The translations under genes were made by a program, and so were the position numbers. Under the pieces are notes generated by a model. That model saw only the letters and a list, made by a program, of their open reading frames with translations. It was not told the DNA's origin and made no database searches. From Taxillus chinensis (lineage: Eukaryota > Streptophyta > Magnoliopsida > Santalales > Loranthaceae): DNA of 64,000 bases. Location of the stretch: NCBI GenBank assembly GCA_023512835.1, contig CM042088.1, forward strand, positions 10,346,078 to 10,410,077, read 5' to 3'. Shown one piece after another: positions 22,576 to 34,693 of this stretch; position 1 is the stretch's first letter, and every line of letters begins with the position of its first letter.

Positions 22576-24166
22576 TGAAAGCTTGAAGCCTTGGCGATTT
22601 GGAACGATTTGGGTTCGTGGAACTCAAAGAATCACTCCAAGTAGGTGTCCTTGAACCTCTTAGTTCGATCCTGTCTTTGAATATGCACGAATTTATCATG
22701 ATTTATGAAATTGAGTGTTAACCCTGGGTTTTGGGGAAAACCCAATTTTGGGTTAGATATAATGGTTTAGCATAAGATCTGTGGTTACGTACTAATTTAT
22801 ATTAGTTTGGGTATGTAATTTTGTAGTCTATTGAGTAAAAGGTGTGTTTGTGAGTGCCTGGGGGTTGCTAGGTTGCTTCCAGAAAAAGAAGAGGCAAAAA
22901 CGATGATAAACAGTACCCTGGGCAAAGTTTTCGGTCGAAGTTCGCAATCAACAGTTGTAGTTAGCAGTTGTGATCAGCAGCTTCGTAGTCAATAGCTTTG
23001 CAGTCAGCAGCTTCACAGTCAGCATCACTCGGCAAGTAGTTCTTCCGCAGCTTCGCTCCGTAGCAGTGTGTTCCGCAGTAGTGTTCCGTAGCAGTGCTCC
23101 GTAGCAGTGTTTCGTAGCAATGCTATGCAGTAGTGTGTTCCGCAGCAGTGCAACTGCACTGGACTAGACCACTAGACCATTTACATTGTAACCTTTAAAG
23201 TATTATACTTCAGTTACAATGTAAATAGTGAAATACCCCCCTTTCGAATTCAAAGAAAAATACTAGAAAATTAAATTCTGACTCCTTCAAAATGTGAAAA
23301 TCAGGATTTAGTACAAAATCTCGAAAAAATCTAGTTTTTCGTAAAGGTGACTTTTTGGAAAGTTGGGTTAGACGTCTTAGAAAAATCCCCAAAAATCAAA
23401 TTAGCTTAGTTATGATACGGAGATCCAATTCCGGGACTTTTGATTGCAAAAAAACAACTTCTATGAGTATTTTCTTCCTTGGTCAAGGCATGAGGATCGA
23501 TTTTTCAAAACTAGCCTCAATTATAAAGGGAGTGTTGTGAACCTTAATGTCATACTGGTATTAGTATGTTGGTTTGAGGATACTATGTGGTTAACGTGAT
23601 AGGCTAAGGCCTGGGTTGAGCCCTTTAGCTCGTGAGTCGTTGAGCTTGTGGAGCTAGGGCTAAGTGCCCTGAGCTGAGATCCTATTGAGGATCGTGTTGA
23701 GCCATTGAGCTCGTGGAGCAAGGGCTTAGTGCCCTGAACTGGGATCCTATTGAGGGCCGTGGGCAAGCTGTCTTGTGTGGGCAGGCTGGGTCCTGTTGTT
23801 TATTTGCAGGCTAAGTCTTGATGATTGTACACACTACACATTACATGAGTACACAAAGCATATAGTATAGACTTGCATGTTTGCATGATGTGGAGTATTA
23901 AGGTCACCTACTGAGCTTGTCGCTTACCCCTACTTGTTCTTTCCCCTTTTTGGTGTGACCCGAGACTAGTGGAAGACTTTCTTCCAGGAGGACGTACCCA
24001 CTACCCTAATGTATGATACAGTACTGTATTCTATATTGTTTTGTGTGATATCCTAGATAAAGGTCTGTAGACAGTTGTATTACACACTGTTTATCATATG
24101 ATATTTGTATGACTGTTTGACCTATTGTATGCCTGTTAATGTATGGGAAAGTACAGGATTACCCTT

Positions 24167-25165
24167 GATGTATGGGAAAGTACAAGATATGCACCAGCAG
24201 GATGTCGTGATAGAGCCAATGCGACGAGGGGTGGATTGGGCTGCACAGTTTTTGAAACACGCACCCAGGACTTTTGAGGATGGATCGCAGCCAGAGGCAG
24301 CCAAGGACTGGATTAGGTGGAGAGAGGACATCTTTGAGATGATTGGGGTGCCAGATGAGGAGCGGGTGCGAGTAGCGATGCACTATTTATTAGGTATCCC
24401 ACAGAGGTGGTGGGAGTCCACTAGGGTTGTCCTTGGTAGTCAGATGAGCTGGAGAGAGTTTATGGAGTGCTTCTTTGGGGAGTATTTTCCCACCTCGTTG
24501 TAGTATGCCCAATGGAGAGAGTATTACGAGCTTGTACAGGGTAGCAAGACTGTGGGTGAGTATGTGCAACCCTTCACAGATTTAGGGCGGTTTGCTCTTA
24601 AGGCTTAGGAAAAGGAAGCCCGTAAGACGTAAGACTTCATTCAGGGCTTGAGGCCATCTTTGAAAAATAAGTTAGAGGTGATGCAATTGACCAACTACAA
24701 GGAGGCGGTCGGCAAGGCAATTATTCTTAAGGGAGGTCAGGATCAGGCGAGAGCCTAGAGACCAGGAGGTTCGGCAAGTTTGAGCAAAAAGAAGCAGAGT
24801 GGGGAGAGCAGTGCCGCTCAGCCTGAGAGGAGGTAGGTGCAAAGGGTTTCCTGCTAGGCGATGGGACCCTATGAGACTTCAGCCAGGCGGAGGTCAAGTA
24901 CTTGTTGGAGTTGTGGTTTGACTGGACATTTGTCCAGACTACCCGAGGAAAAAGATGACATGTTATCGATGCGGGAAGGTGGGGCATGGAGCTAGGGAAT
25001 ATTTTACCTTTAGCTCGAACAGTAGTGTAGGTCCTCATCCGAGAGAGCATGGACAGAGGAGTGGGGCTCCATCTCAAAGGTCAGTGCCGCCGACACAAAG
25101 CACGCAGATGCGACCTGCGTTGCAGCAGCCTCAGCGGGAGGTGCAGGGTCAGGTTGATCAATGAG
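24167..25165 (+). pseudogene. gag of gypsy G1, N-terminus missing, multiple stops
   Basis: Capsid-like retrotransposon gag region: WIRWREDIFEMIGVPDEERV, YLLGIPQRWWEST and WREFMECFFGEYFP at about 24300-24490, in the order known for plant Ty3/gypsy gag. A Gln/Arg-rich tail and a zinc knuckle with CWSCGLTGH (about 24910) follow. Stops occur at 24501 and several later points, and the knuckle is frameshifted. The homologous ORF in G2 starts about 280 bp further upstream, so the first ~95 codons are lost together with the PBS. Confidence 0.85.
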
Positions 25166-28069
25166 GCAAGGCCCCAATGGGCTAAGCTAGTGGTAGTATA
25201 CCACGAGGGAGGACTTTTGCCCTTACCAACAGATAGGTAGTTCCACCAGTGGACGAGGCAGGACAGGACCTTCAGTGGTGAGAGGTACCATCATCATTTC
25301 TCATACAATCTGTTTAGTTTTGATTGATACTGGTGCTACCCATTCTTTTATTTTGTATGCTACGGTGGTTGGATTGAAGTTAGACCAGGAGACAATTAGT
25401 CAGTCTCTGATGGTTGTTTCACCTTTGGGTGGAATTGTGATACGTGAGAGTATCTGTCGTGCTTGTCGGGTAACATTTGGGGGTGTTAACTTGTTATGTG
25501 ATTTGTATATTATGGAGTTAGATGATTTTAATGTTATCCTGGGTATGGATTGATTTGTTTCCGTGGAGGCCAAGATTGATTGTTTTCGATGGTGTATGAC
25601 ATTCCTCACACCAGAGGACACGTGAGGTGTCTTTGTGGGTGAGTGGACTGAGGAGGCATGCAGGTTGGGACCTTTGAGGCATGGGTGGGGTGATGTGACC
25701 CACCAGTTAGCCAGCTTGACGTTGGTTGACAGGAGGAGGGAGGGGAAGGTTGTTTTGCCACCCATTGTAGATCAGTTCCCGAATGTATTTCCCGAGGACT
25801 TAGTCAATTTGCCACTCGTGAGGGAGGTAGATTTTTCGATTGAGTTATTGCCGGGGAAAGCACCTATTAGGTTGGCGGCCTATCAGATGGCGCTGATAGA
25901 GCTTAGAGAGCTCAAGAGGCAAATAGATGATCTTCTGGAACAAGGCTTTATCATGCGGAGTAGCTCACCATAGAGCGCCCCAGTATTGTTTGCCAAGAAG
26001 TCGGATGGTTCGCTTCGGCTATGTATAGACTACCGGAAGCTGAACCAGGTGACTGTGAAGAACAGGTATCCATTGCCGAGGATTGATGATCTGTTCGATC
26101 AGTTTTGAGGTGCAAGATGGTTTTCCAAGATAGACTTGAGATCTAGATACCATCAGTTGAGGGTTAGGGAGGCAGATATCCCTAAGACCGTGTTCAGTTG
26201 TCGTTATGGGCATTATGAGTGGCTCGTGATCTCGTTTGGGCTCACAAATGCTCCAGCAGTGTTTATGGGATTGATGAACCAAGTGTTTGCTCCATATTTA
26301 GACATGTTCATTGTGGTGTTCATCAACGATATTTTGGTCTATGCAGCGACCAAGAGGGAGCATGAGGAGCATTTGCAGGTCGTGTTGAAGACCTTACAAG
26401 AGCACCAGCGTGTACGCGGAGTTCAAAAAATATGACTTCTGGTTACAACAGGTGAACTTCTGGTTAAAGAGCTAACAGCATTACCTCCTTGGGGAGAAAT
26501 TTGTGGTATATACTGACCACAAAAGCTTGCAGTATATCTTTTCTCAGAGAGACTTGAACCTTAAGAAGAGGCGGTGGGTGGAATACCTGCAGTAGTTTTA
26601 GTTTAATTTACTGTATACCCCAGGTAAGGGTAATGTGGTGGCAGATGCTCTGAGTAGGAAGAGCAAGGCCGTAGTTGCCATTGTGCCATTAAGGAATGGG
26701 AAATGATGGACCAGTTAGCAACGATGAGGTTGCAGATGGTGACCAGTGATGGGTGAGGGATGCTCAGTGTTGTTGTGGCAGTCCCAGAGTTACAACACAG
26801 GATCATAGAGGATCAGCTAGGGGACGTTGACTGTGAGGTCATCAGGGATAGGATTCAGATTGGGCAGGCATCTTCCAATTGAACTAAGGATGCAGAGCAT
26901 GTACTGTGGTATAGAGGTAGACTGATAGTTTGCACTTCTCTTCAGGGAGAGGTTCTTCGGGAATTTCACCAGTCACGATTAGTTGTACATCCTGGTGGGA
27001 CCAAGATGTACCATGTCGTGAGGAGGCAGTTTTGGTGGCCAGGCCTGAAAAAGGTCATTGCTGATTATGTGAGGAGGTGTTTGACCTGTCAGCAGGTCAA
27101 GGTAGAGCACCTGAGATCAGCTGGTGAGTTGCAGCCATTGCCAGTGCCAAAGTGAAAATGGGACCACGTAACTATGGATTTTGTCACTGGACTTCCTCGT
27201 TCTAGAGGACACGACACTATATGGGTTATTATGGACCAATTGACCAAATCGACGCATTTTATTCCGATTCGGGAGACAGACCCAGTGAGGACTTTGGGAC
27301 AAAGGTATCTTGATGTTATTGTGCGGTTGCATGGAGTCCCATTATCTATTGTATCTAATCGGGATGCTAGGTTCACCTCTCAGTTTTGGAGACAATTGCA
27401 GCGAGCTTTGGGTACTAGGGTGAACCTGAGTACAGTTTTTCATCCGCAGACAGATGGTTAGTCAGAGCGGACGATTCAGACACTCGAGGACATGTTGTGT
27501 GCCTGTGTCCTAGATTTTGGAGGTTGTTGGGAGACTCACCTTCCTTTGGTGGAGTTCTCTTACAACAACAGTTTTCAAGCCACGATTGGGATGACTCCGT
27601 ATGAGGCGCTATATGGGCAGCCTTGTATATCACCTTTGTGTTAGGCACAGACGGGAGAGACAGTGGTTCTCAGTCCCGATATGGTTTGAGAGACTACGGA
27701 GATTGTGCAGCTGATTCGACAGCGTATGTTGATGGTGCAGAGTAGGCAGAAGTCCTACGCGGATCAGAGGCATCGACCTTTGCAGTTTGAGGTGGGTGAT
27801 CGTGTATTTTTGCGGGTTTTGCTGTGTCGAGGGCATCGGAGCTTTGGGCGCGGATCCAAACTCTCCCCTTATTTTGTGGGGCCTTTTGAGATTATTACCA
27901 CTGTAGGTGCAGTGGCTTACCGATTAGCTTTGCCATCAGAGTTAGCGCGAGTACATGATGTGTTCCATGTGTCTCAGTTGAGACGATATCACCCGGATCC
28001 TCCTCATGTGTTGGACTATCATGAGATAGACTTGGCTGATGATGGTGCCATTATTGAGATGCCGACATA
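25166..28069 (+). pseudogene. pol of gypsy G1: protease, RT, partial RNase H, integrase
   Basis: Protease with LIDTGATHSF (about 25320-25350) and ILGMD. RT from about 25860 (AAYQMALIELRELK) through [10 protein letters not shown] and FINDIL, where the usual FIDD has Asn, so an essential aspartate is lost. At about 26440 the sequence jumps from FWLQQV to QHYLLGEKF, deleting the end of RT and most of RNase H (about 600 bp compared with G2). Integrase has the HHCC region (26950-27090), the first Asp in [12 protein letters not shown] (27170), a mutated second Asp motif (VSNRDARF for VSDRDARF) and the third in HPQTDG. Numerous TAG/TGA stops are present. It ends in FHVSQLRRYHPDP, before the chromodomain-like tail. 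Confidence 0.9.
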
Positions 28070-28222
28070 GATTTTGGACAGGTGGGAGCAAGTCTTGCGG
28101 GGCAAGACAATCCCACTGGTCCGGGTGTTATGGAAACACCGAGGCATGGAGGAGCAGACTCGGGAGAAAGAGAGCCATATGTGGGTTCTTCATCCTGAGT
28201 TGTTCGAGGACGATCAGTCCTG
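28070..28222 (+). pseudogene. Chromodomain-like tail of G1 integrase
   Basis: After a TAG at about 28068 the same frame encodes ILDRWEQVLRGKTIPLVRV, then WKHRGMEEQTREKE and HPELFEDDQS, ending at TGA about 28220. This W...WEKE pattern is the C-terminal chromodomain-like module of plant chromoviruses, which in family members targets integration to particular chromatin. Confidence 0.75.
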
Positions 28223-28437
28223 AGGTGGGGAGGATGTGAGGGCCTTCCCTGTGGTATGCGTTATGTTTTATGCATTTGTTTTGCATATGTGTCCTTGAGA
28301 TGTGGTTTAGCTTGATGTTGATGATCATGTTTTGTGTCTTATTGTTGTGCTGTGCTTGGTGCTTGAGCTTGAATTTTGTCATGTCCTTTGGGCAAGTATT
28401 TTATTTTCGAGGATGAAAAGTCCTAAGGTGGAGAGGA

Positions 28438-28813
28438 TGTAAAGATTTGTATTTGGGTAGGATTGAAAGATAGTCATTTGATGGGAATGCAACTATCTAG
28501 ACGGTAGTGTAGCCGTCGGTGTGAACATTTTGACAGTACTTGAGCCCGATTCCGAGTCGGGGCCTCGAGTGGCTTAAATGTTGATTTTCTAGGAGTTTAT
28601 TAGTTGACTTTGCATTTGAGTAGCCATTTGAGTGTGATAATGTCTGAATAGTATTGTGCTCGTCATTTTGAGCGTTTTGACAGTAATTTGACTCAATTTG
28701 GAGTTTATGACGTTGGAGGTCAATTATTAAAGGTCAATTATTGGTCAATGATTGGCAGAAATATAAATAGAATGAAAAGAAATAGATTTCATTTTACGCT
28801 ATCACGTTGGTAC

Positions 28814-28893
<80 letters not shown>

Positions 28894-30216
28894 AAGCTTG
28901 AAGCCTTGGCAATTTGGGACAATTTGAGTTCGTGGAGCTCAAAGAATTACTCCAAGTAGGTGTCCTTGAACCTCTTAGTTCGATCCTGTCTTTGAATATG
29001 CATGAATTTATCATGATTTATGAAATTGAGTATGAACCCTAGGTTTTGCGAAATAAGTTACAATGTAAATAGTGAAATACCCCCTTTCGGATTCAAAGAA
29101 AAATACTACAAAATTAAATTCTCACTCCTATAAAATGTGAAAATTTGGATTTAGTGTAAAATCTCGAAAAAATCCAGTTTTTCGTAGATGTGACTTTTTG
29201 GAAAGTGGGGTTAGACATTTTAGAAAAATTCCCAAAAATCAGATTAACTTAGTTATGATATGGAGACCCAATGCCGGGACTTTTGATTATAAGAAAACAA
29301 CTGCTATGAGTATCTTCTTCCTTGGTCAAGGCATGAGGATCGATTTGTGAAAACTAACCTCAATTATAAAGGGAGTGTTGTGAACCTTAATGTCATACTG
29401 GTGTTAATATGTTGGTTTGAGGATTTGGGGCTTGGACTCCATGACTTGTTTGTGTTCTCACCGTGAAATATAGGTGATACTATGTGGTTGACGTGACAGG
29501 CTAAGGCCTGGGTTGAGCCGTTAAGCTCGTGAATCGTTGAGCTCGTGGAGCTAGGGCTGAGTATCCTGAGCTGAGATCCTGTTTGAGGATCGTATTGAGC
29601 CGTTGAGCTCGTGGAGCTAAGGCTTAGTGCCATGAGCTGGGATCCTATTGAGGGTCGTGGACAAGCTGTCCTATGTGGGCAGGCTGGGTCCTGATGTTTA
29701 TTTGCAGGATGAGTCTTGATGATTGTACACACTACACAGTGCATGAGTACACAGAGCATATAGTATAGACTTGCGTATTTGCATGATGTGGACTATTAGG
29801 CTTACCTACTAAGCTTGTCGCTCACTCCTACTTGTTCTTTCCCCTTTTCATGGTATGACCCGAGACTAGTTGAGGACTTTCTTCCAGGAGGACGTGCCCA
29901 CTACTCTGATGTATGATACAATATTGTATTCTGTATTGTTTTGTGTGATATCCCGGACAAGGGTCTGTGGACAGTTGTATTACACAATGTTTATCATATG
30001 ATGTTTGTATAACTGTTTGACCTATTGTATGCCTATTGATGTATGGAAAAGTATAGGATTACCCTTGATGTATGACTATATAGAGTTGCATATTTGAGAC
30101 AGCACCTGCGGTGTAGTCTCTATTGGTGCTAGTTACCTACCCCTTAACCTTTTGGGTGCGGGAAAAGAAAAGTCATATTCCTGGTTCCGGGTACCCTGGA
30201 ATTCGGGGGCGTGACA
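28438..30216 (+). repeat. 3' LTR of G1
   Basis: Begins TGTAAAGATT directly after a purine-rich tract (AAGGTGGAGAGGA, 28425-28437). Ends GGGCGTGACA. At 1779 bp it is shorter than the ~2300-bp LTRs of G2, because of a ~470-bp gap near 29050 between GGTTTTGCGAAA and AGTTACAATG. Contains the TATA box at 28762-28770 and an expanded (GA)n tract at 28818-28888. Confidence 0.9.
28818..28888 (+). repeat. (GA)n microsatellite, 3' LTR of G1
   Basis: About 35 GA units, downstream of the TATA box. Confidence 0.95.
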
Positions 30217-31409
30217 GTTCCTTCAGAATTCAAACGTGCCAGACCGATTTAGTGTGAAAAGCACACCACTTGGCAATTCAAAGAAAATTTAATCATTACT
30301 ACACAAACTAATCAAAAATTGAAGTTGTTAATTTTAATTATTTTATATTTCTTTATTATATCAGTAAATATTTTCTTTCTTTAAATTTAATTATTTTAAG
30401 TTAATTCATAGTATTAAATTCTTTCTTTACAAGAATTATTTATTCTTTTAATAGTATTTAATTATTTGTTAATTCCTTTATTTTTTAATTTTATTTTATA
30501 ATATCCAATACTTTGTAAATTGTAATATATATTTTTGTTGCTACGTGTAATTTCATTTTCTAAATATTTAATACTTGAGTCCCACATAAAGTGCGTGACG
30601 CCTCTTTTAAAAAAAAAAAAAAAAGCCAATCGAAGGAGAACCCTAAGTAGAATTTTTCTTAACGCTATTAAGTTAAAGTACATGACTTCTATAAAAAAAA
30701 CTAAAAATGTAATTTTATTCTTTCGTACAAAATAATCATAAAATAGTAAAAAAAAAACAAACTTAATTAAGCGAAATAATGCAGGAAATAAATGTGAATT
30801 AAATTTAAAATATTTTAAACTGAATTAAGAGAAATAATCTAGTAAATACAGAATTTAATACTACAGAATTAACATATAATAATTAAATTTGAAAAATTAC
30901 AAATATATGAATGAAATATAAACTACTAAAATTATATGGTGAAGTAAAGAAAGAAGTGGAATTGGTAATAATGCTGCAATAAAGGTGAGGATATAAAAAT
31001 AGTTTTCAAAAATAAGATAGCTGAAGGCGGTTTTAAAATCAGATCTCCATCATCTCAGCTTTAGAAATGGGAGTACACCTTCAAATAATTTCAAATTAGT
31101 GGATTAACCGGAAATAATTCAAGTTTTTTTCTCCCGGATAAACGCACATTGCGTACCTCTATGGGGGGCTCTGGCGTACATTGCGTATCCTTCGATTGTC
31201 ATGAAGATTTATAAAATTAATATAATAAAGATACATTGAGGAAAGAAGGCTAATTGGAACTCCCTGTCAGCATCTTCTACATTGAAACATAACAAATCCA
31301 TTCCCAACAACGTAAAAAACCAAAACCAAAAACACTGTGAACTTTGCTATACCATCTTTGTTTTCACCAGATGGAATCACCTGTAAAATTAGACCTGTTA
31401 CTGAGACTG
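30217..31409. other. AT-rich intergenic DNA 3' of the Alfin-like gene
   Basis: Very AT-rich with poly-A runs (for example 30609-30624). No coding signature on either strand. The stretch nearest 31409 is presumably the 3' UTR and terminator region of the minus-strand gene, but no clear polyadenylation signal was identified. Confidence 0.6.
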
Positions 31410-34400
31410 TTACTGTCTACTCCTCTTCATGCTGCAGGAGGGGCACTTATACTGTTTGATGCTCTCAGCCTTAGCAGGTGTTATCTTCACACATTTTCCA
31501 TGGAACCACCTTTCGCAGATGTCACAACCAATCCAGAATTCATTAGCATTGTAGTTTCCGCCGCAGCTCCCACATTGGGTTTCGCTATGTTCATCTTCAT
31601 CCTCATGACCTTCATCTGGCAGCTTTGGGTTAATCTTCATTTGACCATCACTTGATCGCTGCGTGTACAGAAAAGTTTTTAGTCATCAAATGAAAAACAA
31701 AAATACAATATGATTTTCCTTGGGAAAGGAAGAATTCAAAAACCAGACATACTTTATGTGCTTTTAACTTGGTTCATATTCATATATACCATTCAATGAA
31801 ATGATACATCAAAGTGCCATAACATCCCTAAAATTAAATGCAAGCAGACTAATGAGTTGAGGAGAACCAGAGACGATATATCAAGTAAGTTCAACCCAAT
31901 TCACCTTTGTATTAGAACGAGATTTACTTCCACTATCAACCGATGGCCTGTCTTTCACAGGCCTCCTTTCTGTTAACACTTCAAAGACAGTGGGCAGATC
32001 GTTGAGCAAGCTAAATAGACGCTTCCTGCAAAGCAAACACAAGGGTGTTAATATAAACAGACAAAAGATCTTCTTTCCACAGAGATTTGAATTCGGATTA
32101 TAATGAAATTATTTTAGAGATTTTCTATGAAGACCCTTTGACATCTGCAAAAAATACTTAAACACAGACAAAACGCTATTTTAGATCCGATAAGTTGAAG
32201 GAAGAAAATGCACTAATGTAATGAAACCCCTCAATTCAATAAGGAAAATGCACAATATTGGAAAACATAATGCAAGCATATATTTTGGTCAACTAAGAGA
32301 GTGTTCATTCAGTACAACCCAACCAGGACCCCTGCTTTATTGGGCATAACTTAATTCTTCAAAGAATTTGTGATGATTCCACCTGATAAAAGTAAGGAAG
32401 ATACTGATTAGTTCAGTTCTTACACAAAATCTGTCCACAAACAACCCCACATGACCACATAGATTTGTTTTCCCTAATTCACTAATTTTGATTTTATGGG
32501 CGTACTATTTTTAATTGCAATAACTAACTCATATATACATAGGAACATTTATCCCCATCCACATGAGATTCACAGTGGTTAGTTTAGTTTAATCCTGCAA
32601 GGTAATTTGACCTAAATAAAAAGAAGAACCTTAGGTAGCTTGATTTTGTTCTCACTCAAAACAACAGACAACCGTGTCATTTTTGTGTCCCTAATTTACC
32701 AATTTTCGTTTTATGGGTATGCCATTCCAGTCTTCGCAAGTAATTACTTCATAAATACGTAATGAATACTTGCAGTGGTTGGCTTGGTTTAATTCTAGAA
32801 GTTCGTTTGACCTAAATATAGAGACCAACCAAAGGTAGGTTGCTTCAGTATTGAAGTAAAGTCAAAGAGTCAAACCCACACTAAATACAACAGAACTGAC
32901 TCCAAATTAGCATATGTAGGTCAGATCATCTTGCTATAATTTGTGACCTAAAATCCTACAATGCATAAACACTTACATTCTCTTCACTAATGTTCTATGC
33001 CTGAACACTCACTTCTCTCCCAACCTAAAGTTCTATAGTTCCTAACCACTCTCTTTCTCTCCCTCTCCCTCTAAATAAAGTTTAATGATGCCTAAAACAC
33101 TCTCCTCCTAAAGTTCAGTAATGCCTACAGACAAACACAATAACTCCACCCTAAACACACAAATCTAATCTCTATCTCTCTCTGCACATACATCAAGCTA
33201 TAATACTTTTGATTCCCATAATGTTCAGCAGGCCCCTTCAAGAAACACACCGAACTCCAAATAACTCTCTCTCTCTCTCTCTCTCTCTCATTTGAACATG
33301 GATTTCCCTTTAAGTGATACATCAGGCTAGAATACAGCTGACTACCATAATAATGTTCAGCAAGGCTCCTTCAAGTGACAGATCAAGCTCAGAATACCGG
33401 GATCCTAACTTGGATATAACCATTATGGTCAGCAAGTTTATCACAAGAAAAAGCTGTAACATACTTAAAAGCGTTTAAATAAAACAGGAAAAGGACAGGA
33501 CCCAAGATTTTATATGAGGAATGTAGAGAAAGTGAGAAACTCAGTTGCAAAATTATGGGGCAATATCTTGTATGGTATATGCTTAAAATGGATGTCTGTA
33601 AATTATACAACACATCATGCAAACAGAAATTTTCCATGGTCATTAGTCCATGAAAAATAACAGTCAATTCAACAATTGAGATAATATTATGCATTTTTCA
33701 TCTACTAGCAAAGTTTATCGTAAGCTTTATGAAACTGAGTGAGAAAACAAATCCAGCATAAGATGGGATTTATGGAATAGTTGCAATACAAGTCAGCTAA
33801 TCATAATCAAGTAGAAGTAAATAATTTCCAAGCACATATGATGCAAATTAATCCTAAGAAACAAAATTTAATCAGCATTGCAGACAAGTATATGGAGAAA
33901 TCACCCATATATATGAAACCAAAATAAAGCAAAACACCTTTCATTGCGGTTAAGACGGGCACCGAGATAAAAAGCCACAGAGAGCAACCACGAGTCACTG
34001 TGCACGGCAACCAGTGAAAGCCAGTCCCTGCGGTTCATTCCGTCCCTTGCGAAGTTGATGCCAAGTGCTGGCTCAGGAAGCTCCGGTGGAACTTCCTCAG
34101 CGGGAAGAGTCACTTCCCAAGTTTCCGTTGGGTGTCCATATAAGCATAAATTCTCCTTCTCTAAACATGGAATCAACAGAAAGTCACAAACGAATTCCGT
34201 ACGGGGGTAAGGAATAAGCCCACAAAGAAAATCAGCCTCAAATTTCAAAATACTCACTGACATACAGAAACCATTCGAGCGATTAAACGGAACTAAGCGT
34301 CCTGGGTAACTAAAAACTGAGTCTATATATAGATAAATTAAACTAAGAACTAACGAAATATCAGCGTACAGACAGTGCCCAACAATCATAAGAAACGTAA

Positions 34401-34693
34401 GATCAAACAAAAGTTTCGACAGCGTCGAAGGAGACGACGGATCTACGCTACAGAGAGAAACACGAGTGAAAATTACCGGGATCGCAAAGCCCATAAAACT
34501 CGTCAACATCTGGTAATTGACACAAACGAAAAACACGAGTAAGGGAATTTAAGAAAAGAAAACCAAAAAAAACATGGGATGAAACGAAAATTTGGAGCGT
34601 ACCGTTGGTCAAGGCACGGACGAGGCCAGCCCGACGACCGCAGTAGTCCTTGAAGATCTCTTCTACCGTTCGAGGGCTGGAAGACATTTCCAT
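31410..34693 (-). CDS. AL: Alfin-like PHD-finger protein, 5 exons, intact
   Basis: Five exons on the minus strand: 34603-34693, 34477-34509, 33938-34160, 31905-32025 and 31658-31410. All introns have GT donors and AG acceptors and the phases match, giving 717 nt and 238 residues. The N-terminal Alfin domain runs [23 protein letters not shown], split here as [10 protein letters not shown] plus [10 protein letters not shown], then [11 protein letters not shown], then ENLCLYG, with [33 protein letters not shown] and [16 protein letters not shown] following. The spacer is acidic. The C-terminal PHD finger has Cys4-His-Cys3 ligands: CGSC, CDIC, WFHGKC and CPSC, plus the reader tryptophan in ERWFHGK. 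Alfin-like proteins are nuclear, bind H3K4me3 through the PHD finger and modulate transcription. Length is typical (about 240-260). Intron 3 is long (32026-33937) with CT microsatellites. This is the only gene in the window that looks functional. Confidence 0.95.

Larger units (their letters stand above)
22163..24166 (+). repeat. 5' LTR of G1 (3' end truncated into gag)
   Basis: Matches the 3' LTR at 28438-30216 from its TGTAAAGATT start. The match ends near 24166 after TTGATGTATG, where gag sequence follows across a short GTATGGGAAAGTACA repeat. It retains a ~470-bp segment (about 22740-23210) that is missing from the 3' LTR. That segment includes a minisatellite-like run of GTAGCAGTGTTCC-type units (about 22940-23155). 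It has its own deletion of ~50 bp near 23580 relative to the 3' copy. Confidence 0.85.
22163..30216 (+). mobile_element. Ty3/gypsy chromovirus G1, plus strand, decayed
   Basis: The ends TGTAAAGATT (22163) and GGGCGTGACA (30216) are flanked by GCTCC and GTTCC, a 5-bp target duplication with one transition. Order: 5' LTR, gag, aspartic protease, RT, remnant RNase H, integrase, chromodomain-like tail, PPT, 3' LTR. This gag-PR-RT-RH-IN-chromodomain order is that of chromoviruses (Tekay/Del-like by the integrase motifs). The 5' LTR lacks its last part, the PBS and the gag start. About 600 bp between RT and RNase H are deleted. The 3' LTR has lost about 470 bp. It is the same family as the element at 43415-53502 and is non-autonomous now. 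Confidence 0.92.

Noticed and set aside
22940..23155. Spaced GTAGCAGTG repeats considered as a CRISPR-like array
   Set aside because: Units are short, degenerate and contiguous without unique spacers, and they lie in a eukaryotic LTR.
31344..31655. Plus-strand 103-residue open frame over the Alfin-like PHD exon
   Set aside because: Antisense shadow of the exon encoding the PHD finger.
33262..33290. CT-rich stretch in intron 3 of the Alfin-like gene as a coding or RNA feature
   Set aside because: Simple microsatellite within an intron; no further structure seen.
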